Assembly: GCA_016788485.1 (NCBI GenBank)
Contig: JAEUSV010000115.1
Location: forward strand, 1 to 53,029
Direction: 5' to 3'
DNA from: Flavobacteriales bacterium
Lineage (GTDB): Bacteria; Bacteroidota; Bacteroidia; Flavobacteriales_F; PHOS-HE28
Length of the DNA stretch: 53,029 nucleotides
The notes under the pieces are model-generated. The model worked only from the letters and a program-made list of their open reading frames with translations. It was not told where the DNA came from and made no database searches. Position numbers and translations under genes: made by a program. Positions 24,103 to 32,711 of the stretch are shown here, piece after piece (the stretch's first letter is position 1; each line of letters opens with the position of its first letter).

Positions 24103-25233
24103 ATGCCACGGAAGCGCTTCCTCAACATCGTTGCAACGGCCTCGAACGGCCGTGCCGAGGTCCGTATCGAGGGCGACATCGCTGGCTGGAAGGACAGCGC
24201 CGCCACCTTCCGGGCGCAGATGCAGGCCCTGGTCGCCGAGGGCGTGCGCGATGCGCACGTGTACCTCAACACGCGGGGCGGCAGCGTCTTCGAGGCCAAC
24301 GACATCGTCAACGAGATCAAGCGTTTTCCCGGTCGCGTGACCGGTGAGGGCGGGGCCTTGGTCGCCAGCGCAGGCACCAACATCATGCTTCACCTGCAGG
24401 ACTTCGCCATGCCGTCCAACGGCATGCTGATGATCCACAAGGGCATGGGCATGGTGGAGGGCAATGAGGACCAGATGGCCAGCTACCTGGACCTGCTCAA
24501 GAAGCTGACCCAGCAGTACCGTGAGGCCTACGCCAAGAAGATGGGCATCACCGAGGCCCAGGTGGAGGAGATGTGGGGCAAGAGCGACAAGTGGTTCACG
24601 GCGCAGGAGGCACTGGATGCCAAGCTGATCAGCCGCATCACCGACGCCACGGACATCAGCGAAGAGGAGGTGCAGGACATCGCCGCCTGCGGCGCTCCAA
24701 TGGACAAGCTACCCAAAGCGGCCCCAGCCGCACCAACAACGACCACCATGAAGATCGAAGAACTGCGTGCCGCTTTGGGCATGCCGGAGACCGCCACCGA
24801 ACAGGAGGTGCTTGCCAAGGCCAAGGAACTCCGCATGGCGAACGAGGCCAGCGCCAAGGCCGCTGCCGATGCGCGGAAGAACGAGGTGAAGTCGCTGATC
24901 GATGCGGCCGTGAAGGAGCGCAAGATCACCGAGGAGCACCGCTCGAGCTTCGAGGCCAAGTTCTCCGCCGACTTCGAAGCCACCAAGCGTGAGCTCGAAG
25001 GCCTGAAGGCGGTGCCGCAGATGGCCGCCGTGTTGGACGCCGGCAAAGCGGCCGGTGCGGCTGCCACGGTCATCGCCGGCCGCGATGCTTGGACCTACGA
25101 TGAGTGGGCCACCAAGGACGAGAAGGGTCTGCTGGCCATGGCCAACGGCAATGCCGAGGCCCAAGCCCGGTTCCAGGCCCTGTACGAGGCCAAGTACGGA
25201 CGCAAGGCGGAGCTGCCCGCCCCCAAGGCCTAA
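24103..25233 (+). CDS. ClpP-like prohead protease with C-terminal scaffold domain
   Basis: 376 residues from ATG 24103. The N-terminal 200 residues have a ClpP/S14 fold: NTRGGSVFEANDI, Ser89 in LVASAGTNI and His112 in LMIHKG; an Asp near 174 (EALDAKL) may complete the triad. The remainder (about 215-376) is Ala/Lys/Glu-rich and helical, typical of capsid scaffolds. In Mu, protease I carries the nested scaffold Z; here an in-frame ATG at 24748 (MKIEELRAALG) could start the scaffold alone. The gene leads the rightward head operon. Confidence 0.87.
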   Translation: MPRKRFLNIVATASNGRAEVRIEGDIAGWKDSAATFRAQMQALVAEGVRDAHVYLNTRGGSVFEANDIVNEIKRFPGRVTGEGGALVASAGTNIMLHLQDFAMPSNGMLMIHKGMGMVEGNEDQMASYLDLLKKLTQQYREAYAKKMGITEAQVEEMWGKSDKWFTAQEALDAKLISRITDATDISEEEVQDIAACGAPMDKLPKAAPAAPTTTTMKIEELRAALGMPETATEQEVLAKAKELRMANEASAKAAADARKNEVKSLIDAAVKERKITEEHRSSFEAKFSADFEATKRELEGLKAVPQMAAVLDAGKAAGAAATVIAGRDAWTYDEWATKDEKGLLAMANGNAEAQARFQALYEAKYGRKAELPAPKA

Positions 25234-25295
25234 GCGTCTGCAGCATCCACGAGCAACACGAGCACAAACCCGAGAGATCGACACCCGATAGAGCC

Positions 25296-26357
25296 ATGAA
25301 GCACATCCTCTACATCCTCACCAGCCTGGTCTTCGCCCTCATCGCTGGCGCCACCTTCGGCATGACCACCGGCGCGGACGTCCACACCAGTATGGCCGGG
25401 GCCGTTGGCCTCTCCATGGGCCTGAGCGTGGCCGCCAGCTTCGCGCCCGCCAGCACCTTCAACGGCTTGGGTGCCGTGATGCTCAAGCAGATGTGGGAGA
25501 CCGAGATGCTCAACGCGTTCCGAAGCTCGGGCAACTGGATGCAGGCCATTCCGCGCAAGGACCAGTACGTGGGCAACAACGTGATCAACCTCACGGAGAT
25601 CGGTGCTGACCCCACGCTGCTGATCAACAACACCTCGTACCCCATCGCAACGGCCGCCCGCGTGGATGACAACGTGGCGCTCGCGCTGAACAAGTACGAC
25701 ACCACCAACACCAAGGTGACGCGCGACGAGATGCAGGCGCTGCCCTACGACAAGGTGGACAGCGTGATCCGCCAACACAAGGACGTGATCCTGGAGGGCA
25801 CGCGCAAGCACGGGCTGTGGAACCTGGCCATCGCTGGCGACAGCGCCACCACCCCGCTGGTGGAGACCACGGGCGCCGACAACGGGTCCAGCCGCAAGGC
25901 CATCCGTACGGCGGACATCCTGAAGCTCAAGCTCCGCTTGGACAACCTCTTCGCCCCCGAGGAGGGCCGCAGCCTGGTGATGTGCTCCGCACACATCAAT
26001 GAGCTCCTCCTGGAGGACCAGAGTTTCAACCTGCGGTACCAGAACCACACCGAGGGCAAGATGATCACCCGCTACCACGGGTTCGACATCTACGAGGATA
26101 AGTACAACCCGGTGTACACGGCCGCCAACGCGAAGAAGGCCTTCGGGGCCGCCGCCGCCGGCACGGACCGCAACGCCTCGGTGTGCTTCATCGCCGGTCG
26201 CTCCTTCCAGGCCACCGGCACCCTGGAGATGTTCTACCGGGACAAGGCGAACGACCCGGAGAACCGCGAGACCGTGGTGGGCTTCCAGCTCTACCACATC
26301 ATCGCCCCGAAGAAGACCACCGCCTTCGGCGTGATCGTGAGCGACGACCTGGCCTAA
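25296..26357 (+). CDS. Major capsid protein
   Basis: 353 residues, HK97-like in plan. The core reads LKQMWETEMLNAFRSSGNWM, DQYVGNNVINL, GADPTLLINNTSYPI and LALNKYDTTNTKVTRDE, a pattern of Bacteroidota phage capsids. Unusually, the first 55 residues are strongly hydrophobic (MKHILYILTSLVFALIAGATFG and a second segment at about 33-50), looking like two membrane helices. This leader is probably removed by the preceding protease or directs prohead assembly to the membrane. It follows the protease-scaffold gene by 62 bp. Confidence 0.85.
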   Translation: MKHILYILTSLVFALIAGATFGMTTGADVHTSMAGAVGLSMGLSVAASFAPASTFNGLGAVMLKQMWETEMLNAFRSSGNWMQAIPRKDQYVGNNVINLTEIGADPTLLINNTSYPIATAARVDDNVALALNKYDTTNTKVTRDEMQALPYDKVDSVIRQHKDVILEGTRKHGLWNLAIAGDSATTPLVETTGADNGSSRKAIRTADILKLKLRLDNLFAPEEGRSLVMCSAHINELLLEDQSFNLRYQNHTEGKMITRYHGFDIYEDKYNPVYTAANAKKAFGAAAAGTDRNASVCFIAGRSFQATGTLEMFYRDKANDPENRETVVGFQLYHIIAPKKTTAFGVIVSDDLA

Positions 26358-26418
26358 GCCTGGTCGCCACACCCCTGATCTGACACACTGGTTCACGTAA
26401 GGACAACCACACGAAACG

Positions 26419-27765
26419 ATGCGCGAGCTGAAGCGATACAAGGAGGAAGCAGTGGTGCTGCTGCTCGGTACCCTTCTGTTCCTGGCCGTCCGCTGGCTGT
26501 CCATCCACTACTGGAGCACCCCGGACATCGCCGGAGATGCCCCGAACCAGTACGACATGCGCAGTGAGACCGAGACGATCCTCTGGACCATCCTGCGGAT
26601 GTTCGTCTACACGCTCGCCAGCTGGATCGGTCTGCGCATCATCATGCCGGCCGGCTACAAGTGGCTCCGCCATGACGTCGTGGACAACCTGGGCGCCCTG
26701 AGCCCGGAACAGCGCACCAACCTCACCACGCGCATGTGGGCCATCCTCTTCTTCGGCCTGGTGCTGCTGGCCATGAGCGGCTGCGCCCCGGCACACGGGG
26801 CCACCACGCGGCAGTGCGTGGTGGCCAGCGCCACCGCTGACGTGGGGGTGCGCGAGGCGACGGGCCGCAACGACGGCCCGGCCGTTGAGCGTTACCTCGC
26901 CCACGTGGGCCATAAGGCCGGTGCCAGCTGGTGCGCCGCCTTCGTCTGCTACCACCTCTCCCAGTGCGGCGTGGCGAACCCGCGCAGCGCCTGGAGTCCG
27001 GCACTCGCTTCGGTTGGGGACAGGGTGTGGACGGCTCGCAAGGCCGTTCGCGCCCCCCAACCGGGGGATGTCTTCACCCTCTACTACCCGCAGCTGGGCC
27101 GGGTCGGCCATGCTGGCATCGTCACCGGCACGGACGGCCGGTACCTCTTGACCGTGGAGGGCAACACGAGCGGTCCAGGGAGCCGCGAAGGCGATGGCGT
27201 CTACGCCCGCCGGCGCGAGCTGCGCAAGGTCTATGCTGTCACCAACTACATCGCCGATGCGAACCCTGCTACCGCTGCTGCTCCTGGTCGTACTACCGGC
27301 GTGCAAGCAACTGCGCACCACCACCGATACGCACACCACCGAGCGCACCGAGCGCAGCTCAACGGTGGTGCCACGAGATACTTTGTTGCAGGTCCCCGGC
27401 GGCCAGGCGCACCTGTCGGTGCCGCTGCCGCCGCCGGGGCAGGACCTGTCCCCGCGAACGGAGCGCAACGGTCGGGCCTGGGTGAGCGTGAGCTCACAGG
27501 CTGGCCGGCTGGTGGCTACCGGTGGCTGCGACACCACGGCCATAGCGGCCCGGCTATGGGACCGGTTCACCAGGGAGCACCAGGTGAAGGAAGTGGAGCG
27601 CACGGTACAGCAGACCGTCGAGCGCAAGGTGGTGCCGTGGTATGCGTGGGTCAGTATCGGCGTCAGCGCCACGATGCTGGCGGCCGTGCTGATCGGCATC
27701 CTCGCCCTCGTGGTGCGCAAGCGCTGGACCCTTTCCTGGTAACCCCCAACCCCTGCCTTCAATGA
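26419..27765 (+). CDS. Holin-like plus CHAP endolysin fusion (3' part overlaps the spanin gene)
   Basis: 448-codon open frame. Residues 1-105 have two membrane helices (about 11-27, 54-76) and look holin-like. M106 starts a third helix ending in a lipobox (LLAMSGC121). A CHAP/NlpC-type peptidase follows at about 135-280 with Cys172 (ASWCAAFV) and His231 (RVGHAGIV). The lysin domain ends near residue 280 (TNYIADAN). The last 165 codons are low-complexity and entirely overlap a spanin gene in the +1 frame, so they may be a shadow or a lost stop. ATG 26734 (M106) could make a separate lipoprotein-like or SAR-type lysin. Confidence 0.8.
   Translation: MRELKRYKEEAVVLLLGTLLFLAVRWLSIHYWSTPDIAGDAPNQYDMRSETETILWTILRMFVYTLASWIGLRIIMPAGYKWLRHDVVDNLGALSPEQRTNLTTRMWAILFFGLVLLAMSGCAPAHGATTRQCVVASATADVGVREATGRNDGPAVERYLAHVGHKAGASWCAAFVCYHLSQCGVANPRSAWSPALASVGDRVWTARKAVRAPQPGDVFTLYYPQLGRVGHAGIVTGTDGRYLLTVEGNTSGPGSREGDGVYARRRELRKVYAVTNYIADANPATAAAPGRTTGVQATAHHHRYAHHRAHRAQLNGGATRYFVAGPRRPGAPVGAAAAAGAGPVPANGAQRSGLGERELTGWPAGGYRWLRHHGHSGPAMGPVHQGAPGEGSGAHGTADRRAQGGAVVCVGQYRRQRHDAGGRADRHPRPRGAQALDPFLVTPNPCLQ
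27257..27742 (+). CDS. Unimolecular spanin-like lysis protein
   Basis: 161 residues from ATG 27257. A signal peptide with lipobox (VVLPAC, Cys16) targets the N-terminus to the outer membrane. A Pro-rich periplasmic stretch follows, then a helical segment (about 95-125). A C-terminal membrane helix (about 129-153) ends in RKRW. A lipoprotein N-terminus with a C-terminal inner-membrane anchor is the layout of u-spanins such as T1 gp11, which fuse the two membranes in lysis. It is fully nested in another frame of the lysin open frame. Confidence 0.77.
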   Translation: MRTLLPLLLLVVLPACKQLRTTTDTHTTERTERSSTVVPRDTLLQVPGGQAHLSVPLPPPGQDLSPRTERNGRAWVSVSSQAGRLVATGGCDTTAIAARLWDRFTREHQVKEVERTVQQTVERKVVPWYAWVSIGVSATMLAAVLIGILALVVRKRWTLSW

Positions 27766-28274
27766 GCAGCATCCCCAAGAAACTCCTCGCTGCGGCCGAG
27801 GATGCACTGACGCGGTATCCCAACGCGCCCTTCGTGACGGTGACCGAGGATGGCAACGCCTGGCTTCCCGGCAATGCCAGCCTGGCCGAGCACCATGCCC
27901 GCCAGGAGCGCCTCCCGAAACCGGTGACCGTGACCCGCGCCGATGTCGGCCTGGAGCCCGTGGTGATCGGTGCCGAGCCCGTGACCACCCCCGCGAAGGG
28001 CAGCGATGAAGAGCCCCCCGTGAACGAGGCTGAAGGGTCTGAAGCAGCCACCAGCGCTGAAGAGGCCACCGTCGAACACGGCACGCCACGTGGCGCTGAC
28101 CTCCTGGGTGACGTGGTGTCCCTGGGCAAGAAGAAGGAGGTCGAGAGCACCGTCGTGGTGCAGCGCTCTTTCGTGGACAGCGGGCTGACCATGCAGGAAT
28201 GGAACAGCCTGGATGACGACGCCATCCTGGAGCACCTCTTCGAGACCATCGAAGCCCTGAAGAAGGAGGCCTGA
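27762..28274 (+). CDS. Unknown virion-region protein
   Basis: 170 residues. An N-terminal folded part (PNAPFVTVTEDGNAWLPGNASL) is followed by an acidic, Ala/Glu-rich disordered stretch and a helical C-terminus (DDDAILEHLFETIEALKKEA). It sits between the lysis genes and the sheath, where Mu has the small gp35-gp38 genes. No family recognised. Its start overlaps the end of the lysin open frame in ATGA. Confidence 0.65.
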   Translation: MSSIPKKLLAAAEDALTRYPNAPFVTVTEDGNAWLPGNASLAEHHARQERLPKPVTVTRADVGLEPVVIGAEPVTTPAKGSDEEPPVNEAEGSEAATSAEEATVEHGTPRGADLLGDVVSLGKKKEVESTVVVQRSFVDSGLTMQEWNSLDDDAILEHLFETIEALKKEA

Positions 28275-28326
28275 TCGCCCCCAAGACCCAGTTCAACAGC
28301 CCTTCAACCCCCGTTAGACACGCACC

Positions 28327-29592
28327 ATGAGCTTCCGTGGACCCAGCATCCTCAAAGTGAACGGCGGCCTCGGCCAGCAGGCGCCGAGCGACCGCAATGT
28401 CGCAGGGTTGATCATCGCCTCCGGTTACGAGGCCGGCGACTTCACCTTCGGGGTCCACACCTTCAACAGCCTGGAGGAGGCAGAGGAGCTGGGGCTCAGC
28501 GCCAGCACGGACGCCAATGCCACTGTGGGGGCGTTGACCTGGTATCACATCAGCGAGTTCTTCCGGTTGAACCCCGACGGTAAGCTGTACGTGTTCAACG
28601 GCGACGGCCTGGACATGTACGCTGCCTTCGACCCGGCAAGCGCCGCAGACCAGCTGATGACGGCCAGCTCCAACAACATCCGCTTCATCGGCCTGGTGGC
28701 CGGCTTCCCGCTGACGGGTACGCTCGCGCTCGCCAACGGCTACTTCGATGGGGTGAAGCCTGCCGCCGATGCCGCCCAGGCTTGGGTGGATGACCGCCGT
28801 GCGAACGACGTCTACATCGACGTGGTGGTGCTCGAAGGTGTGCAGTGCCAGACCGCCACGGTCGAGGACCTGAAGACCTGGGAGCTTCCCCAGGTGGCCG
28901 TGGTGGCCATGTGCGACCAGGGCTACCTCAACGGTTACGCGGCCAACTTCCGCAAGAGCGCCGCTGTGGGCACCGCCCTTGGCAGCATCGGTGTGCGCAT
29001 GCTGAGCGAGAGCATCGGCAGCGTGGACATCGCCACCAAGCCGGGTGACCGGCGCGGTGAGCAGAACTACTCCCTCACCAGTACGCGGCAGAACCGCTGG
29101 GTGAGCGGGTTGTCCATCAGCAGCAACGTCCTCTTCGATGCACTGACACAGGCGAAGAAGACCGAGCTGACCAACAAGGGTGTCATCTACGCCGGAGCCT
29201 ACGCGGGCTACGAGGGCGTGTACCTGAACGGTGACCCCACCGCCGCCCTGGTGACCGATGACTTCAACAGCATCAACGCCAACCGGGTGTGGAACGAGTG
29301 CGCCCGTCGCATCCGCCGCGCCCTGATCCCGCGTATGAACAGCCGCGTGCTGATCGACCCGGCAACGGGCCGCATCAAGGCCAGCACCATCGCCGAATGG
29401 GATGCCGCTGCCAAGCGCGAGCTGGAGGCCCTGCTCGGCGAGGGCGAGATCGCTGACTTCCGCTTCACCATGGATCCCAACCAGGACGTGGTGGCTCAGG
29501 GCAAGGTGATCACCCGCCTGCGCATCGTGAAGCAAGGCATCGCCAAAGCCATCGAGGCCGAGATCGGCTTCACCAACCCCGCCCAAGCCTAA
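28327..29592 (+). CDS. Contractile tail sheath protein (DUF2586-like)
   Basis: 421 residues. The start GPSILKVNGGLG, a long alpha/beta centre and the C-terminal segment (RRIRRALIPRMNSRVLIDPATGRI ... ITRLRIVKQGIAKAIEAEIGF) match the sheath plan, in which a C-terminal domain with a final strand interlocks neighbours. It is followed directly by the tube protein, the standard order. Sheath contraction drives the tube through the cell envelope. Confidence 0.87.
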   Translation: MSFRGPSILKVNGGLGQQAPSDRNVAGLIIASGYEAGDFTFGVHTFNSLEEAEELGLSASTDANATVGALTWYHISEFFRLNPDGKLYVFNGDGLDMYAAFDPASAADQLMTASSNNIRFIGLVAGFPLTGTLALANGYFDGVKPAADAAQAWVDDRRANDVYIDVVVLEGVQCQTATVEDLKTWELPQVAVVAMCDQGYLNGYAANFRKSAAVGTALGSIGVRMLSESIGSVDIATKPGDRRGEQNYSLTSTRQNRWVSGLSISSNVLFDALTQAKKTELTNKGVIYAGAYAGYEGVYLNGDPTAALVTDDFNSINANRVWNECARRIRRALIPRMNSRVLIDPATGRIKASTIAEWDAAAKRELEALLGEGEIADFRFTMDPNQDVVAQGKVITRLRIVKQGIAKAIEAEIGFTNPAQA

Positions 29593-29595
29593 GCC

Positions 29596-30030
29596 ATGGC
29601 ACAGACCAACCTCATCAACAAGTTCGGCCGCGTCAGCGGGTGGAACGATGTTCAGCTCGTTCTCTTCGGCCGTACCGTCGAAGGCATCCAGGAGTTCTCC
29701 TACGACGACAACCAGGAGAAGGAGGCCATCAAGGGCCAAGGCGGCATGCCCATTGGCATGGGGCGCGGCAACTACGAGGCCAAGTGCAGCATCACGATCC
29801 TCATGGAGGAGTTCCATGGCCTGCTGAAGAGCCTGCCCGCTGGCAAGCGTCTCCAAGAGGTCCTGCCGACCGACGTCCCTGTTCTGTACATGCAGGGCGA
29901 GGAGGTAGTGAAGGACGTGATCCGCGGCTTCGAGTTCACCGGTGCCACCAAGGAGCTCAAGCAGGGCGACAAGGCCGTCTGGGTGAAGCTCGGCGTGGTC
30001 TGCACCCACATCGACTGGTTGGTGCAGTAG
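29596..30030 (+). CDS. Tail tube protein
   Basis: 144 residues, 3 bp after the sheath stop. Strand-rich with FSYDDNQEKEAIKGQGGMPIGMGRG, a loop typical of tube proteins, and a C-terminal beta segment (AVWVKLGVVCTHIDWL). Hexamers stack inside the sheath. Size and location agree with Mu gpM-like tubes. Confidence 0.85.
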   Translation: MAQTNLINKFGRVSGWNDVQLVLFGRTVEGIQEFSYDDNQEKEAIKGQGGMPIGMGRGNYEAKCSITILMEEFHGLLKSLPAGKRLQEVLPTDVPVLYMQGEEVVKDVIRGFEFTGATKELKQGDKAVWVKLGVVCTHIDWLVQ

Positions 30031-30064
30031 GCACCGCTCTTCCCAAGATCCACACCCCCGACCG

Positions 30065-30415
30065 ATGAACGACCGCAAACTGCCGAAAGGCACCACCGAT
30101 GAGCAGCTCAAGGCGCTCATCGCCAAGCATGTGACGGTGCACCCCATCACCGTGACCAAGGATGGGCAGTCCTACACCGCGCTGCTCAAGAAGCCGACCA
30201 TCGCCGTGATGGCCGCAGCGACCGTGGCCTCTCAGGCCACCCCTGGGGCCATCGACGTGTACAAGATGGGCCAGGTCATCTACCGCAGCTGCATGCTGGT
30301 CGCCGACCCGGAGATCGACCTGGACGAGGAGCTGCTCGCCGGCGCCATGCTGAAGGCCAGCCAACTCTTCAAAGCAGCCCAGGCCGAGCTGGGGGAACCG
30401 TACGTCGCCGGGTAA
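30065..30415 (+). CDS. Tail assembly chaperone, upstream frame
   Basis: 116 residues. Helical protein (TTDEQLKALIAKHVTVHPI, ELLAGAMLKASQLFKAAQAEL) between tube and tape measure, the invariant place of the G/GT-type chaperone pair. Near its end, GGGGGAA (30391-30397) would allow a -1 shift into an open frame that continues to 30603. A short product and a longer fusion are both expected. Confidence 0.78.
   Translation: MNDRKLPKGTTDEQLKALIAKHVTVHPITVTKDGQSYTALLKKPTIAVMAAATVASQATPGAIDVYKMGQVIYRSCMLVADPEIDLDEELLAGAMLKASQLFKAAQAELGEPYVAG
30391..30397 (+). promoter_or_regulatory. Putative -1 ribosomal frameshift site
   Basis: G-GGG-GAA, read as GGG-GAA in the zero frame and GGG-GGA after slipping. 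It lies 16 bp before the zero-frame stop codon. It resembles the lambda G/GT site (G-GGA-AAG) in location, not in exact sequence. Confidence 0.55.
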
Positions 30416-30603
30416 TCGATCCCGACCCGGAGGCGGACCAGCTGCGCAAGGGCGCGGCCATGATCAGAAGCGAGTTCGGGATCGAACCCTTTGAGCTGTC
30501 GAACGAGCAGTTCGCCGAGCTCTGGACCGAAGCCGCGTGGCTGGACCAGCACCGCACCTTGATGCTGGCGAGGGCGCTCGGCTTCAATGCTGAGATGAGC
30601 TGA
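30391..30603 (+). CDS. Tail assembly chaperone, -1 frame extension
   Basis: From the slippery G-GGG-GAA the -1 frame reads about 70 codons without stop (TVRRRVIDPDPEADQLRKG ... IRSEFGIEPFELSNEQFAELW ... LARALGFNAEMS). An in-frame ATG at 30460 also exists and could start a separate 47-residue protein. The sequence looks like the short T-domain of frameshifted chaperones. The TGA at 30601-30603 overlaps the tape-measure ATG. Confidence 0.68.
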   Translation, partial: GGTVRRRVIDPDPEADQLRKGAAMIRSEFGIEPFELSNEQFAELWTEAAWLDQHRTLMLARALGFNAEMS

Positions 30604-32711
30604 TGAGCGAGCGCATTTCCATCGACATCGAGCTGCTGAAGACCATCTTCAGCGACCTCAACGCGCTCAAGGGCCAGTTCATTGGCATTGAACAGGCTGT
30701 GCGGTCGGTAGAGAAGACCGTCGGCAGTGGCTTCAGCGAGGTCAGTGAGACCATCAACCAGGTCAACGGGAACCTGGGCACCACCAACGAGGCGCTTGGG
30801 CGCATGCGTGCCATCGACATCAGCGCGATCGCGGGCAGCTTCGAAGCCATTGGGAACAGGTTGAACGAGGCCGTCGAGCCTGGCATCCAGTTCCAGTCGG
30901 CCATGGCCGACCTCAGCGCCATCACCGGCCTTACCGGTGAGGCGCTGGATGTCGTTGGGCAGAACGCCCGCGACCTCACCAAGGAGCTGGGGGGTGAGGC
31001 GGCCGGTACCGTGGAAGCGTACAAGCTGATGCTCAGCCAGCTGAACCCTGAGCTGGCCAAGAGCCCTCGGCTGCTGAACGAGATGGCCCGCAACGCCATC
31101 CTTCTGGGCAAGACCATGAAGGGCGACACCGCTGGCGCCGCCGAGGTATTGACCACGGTGATGAACCAGTTCGCCATCGATACCGCGAACCCGTACACTG
31201 CCGCTGCGGAGATGTCACGCATCATGAACGTGATGGCGGCCGCAGCGAAGGAGGGAAGCGCTGAGCTGCCTGCATTGAAGGAGGCGATGATGTCCGCCGG
31301 CAGCGTGGCCCGCGTATCCGGTGTGAGCATCGAGGAGACCGCCGCCGCCATCGAGGTGCTGGACAAGGCCGGCCTGAAGGCCAGCGAGGGCGGCGTTGCC
31401 CTGCGCAACGTGCTGGCCACGATGAATGAGGGGCGCTTCATGGATGACAAGTCACGCGATGCGCTGAAGCAGGCCGGCGTGGATGTGGTGGCCTTGGGCG
31501 ACAAGACCAAGACGCTGAAGGAGCGCATGGAGCTCATCAAGCCCATCCTCAACGACAGTGCCCTCATGACCAAGGTCTTCGGTCGGGAGAACATCGTGGG
31601 TGCCACAGCCCTGGCCAGCATGACGGACCTGCTTGGCGAGTACACCACCAAGGTCACGGGCACCAGGACCGCGAACGAGCAGGCGGCCACCATCATGGAC
31701 ACCTTCGCTGAGCGCCTCAGCCGGACCAAAGCCTGGTTCAGCGACCTCGGCATCAGCATCTTCGGCGCCACCGAGCAGATGATCCCGTTCATGAACACCG
31801 GCTTCAGCGCGGTGAGCATGCTGGCGGACCTGAAGAACGCACAGGCGGGCCTGGCGATGATCATGAATACCAAGCTCGTGTCCGGGCTTACCGCTGCGTT
31901 CACCGCGATGCGCACGATGAGCGTGGCGCAGATGCTGCAGGCGACCACCACGGGCATCGTGACCGGAGCCACCGCAGCCTTCAACGCCGTGCTCGCGGTG
32001 AACCCCATCGTATGGGTGGTCGCTGCCCTTGCGGCCTTGGTGGCCGCCTTGGTATACTGCTGGGAGAACTTCGAGGGCTTCCGGGCTTTCCTGTACGGAA
32101 TGTGGGAAAGCGTGAAGAGCGTGTTCGGCTCCATCAAGGACTACGTGATGGGCGTGTTCAAGGGTCTCGGTGATGTGGTGGGCGGTTTCGTGCAGGCTGT
32201 GAAGAGCGCCCTCGATGGTGACTGGAGCCAGGCGTATGCTGGCGTGAGGCGCATGGGTGAGGGACTGGCCAGCGTCGTGCCCGACCCCTTGGACTTCGCA
32301 AAAGCTGCTGGTGAAGCAGCCGATGCCTACAACAAGGGCGCCGCCGAAGGCATCTACGACTTCCGCATGCAGAAGTCGAACGAGGCCATCCAGGCGAATT
32401 TGCAATCGCGCCTGGAAGCCATCAAGATGCCCGGCGGCATTGATGCGTTCTCCGCCACTCCTGGAGGCGGCCTCGGCGCATCCGGCCTGCTGGGCGGTAA
32501 AGGCGCCCCGAACGCAGCAGGGGCCAGCGCAGGCGGCAAGGGCGTGACGGTGGGCGATGGTCAGGGTGGGGATCGCAACATCAGCATGAACGTGACCATG
32601 AACGTCACGTTCCCTGTGGGCCGCGATGCCGGTGACCCGGCATCGGTGGCCGACAAGGTGGTTCAGATGATCACCCAGAAGTTGAACGACGCACAACTGG
32701 CACTGGGATGA
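30603..32711 (+). CDS. Tail tape measure protein
   Basis: 702 residues. N-terminal helical/coiled region, then the TP901-type core (TGLTGEALDVVGQNARDL ... AAEVLTTVMNQFAIDTANPYTAAAEMSRI ... VLDKAGLKASEGGVALRNVLA). A hydrophobic stretch sits at about 460-490 (AVNPIVWVVAALAALVAALVY) and a Gly-rich C-terminus follows. The tape measure sets tail length; 702 residues at the usual 0.15 nm each would predict a tail near 100 nm. It occupies the standard place after the chaperones. Confidence 0.92.
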   Translation: MSERISIDIELLKTIFSDLNALKGQFIGIEQAVRSVEKTVGSGFSEVSETINQVNGNLGTTNEALGRMRAIDISAIAGSFEAIGNRLNEAVEPGIQFQSAMADLSAITGLTGEALDVVGQNARDLTKELGGEAAGTVEAYKLMLSQLNPELAKSPRLLNEMARNAILLGKTMKGDTAGAAEVLTTVMNQFAIDTANPYTAAAEMSRIMNVMAAAAKEGSAELPALKEAMMSAGSVARVSGVSIEETAAAIEVLDKAGLKASEGGVALRNVLATMNEGRFMDDKSRDALKQAGVDVVALGDKTKTLKERMELIKPILNDSALMTKVFGRENIVGATALASMTDLLGEYTTKVTGTRTANEQAATIMDTFAERLSRTKAWFSDLGISIFGATEQMIPFMNTGFSAVSMLADLKNAQAGLAMIMNTKLVSGLTAAFTAMRTMSVAQMLQATTTGIVTGATAAFNAVLAVNPIVWVVAALAALVAALVYCWENFEGFRAFLYGMWESVKSVFGSIKDYVMGVFKGLGDVVGGFVQAVKSALDGDWSQAYAGVRRMGEGLASVVPDPLDFAKAAGEAADAYNKGAAEGIYDFRMQKSNEAIQANLQSRLEAIKMPGGIDAFSATPGGGLGASGLLGGKGAPNAAGASAGGKGVTVGDGQGGDRNISMNVTMNVTFPVGRDAGDPASVADKVVQMITQKLNDAQLALG

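Noticed and set aside
26419-27765. Treating the whole 448-codon lysin frame as one folded protein
   Set aside because: The last 165 codons are low complexity and coincide with the spanin gene, so this part is probably not a real domain; kept as open frame with a caveat.
26299-30159. 1286-codon open frame on the minus strand
   Set aside because: It is the antisense of capsid end, lysis, sheath and tube genes. Its translation is Val/His/Leu-rich without domains, as expected for high-GC antisense frames.
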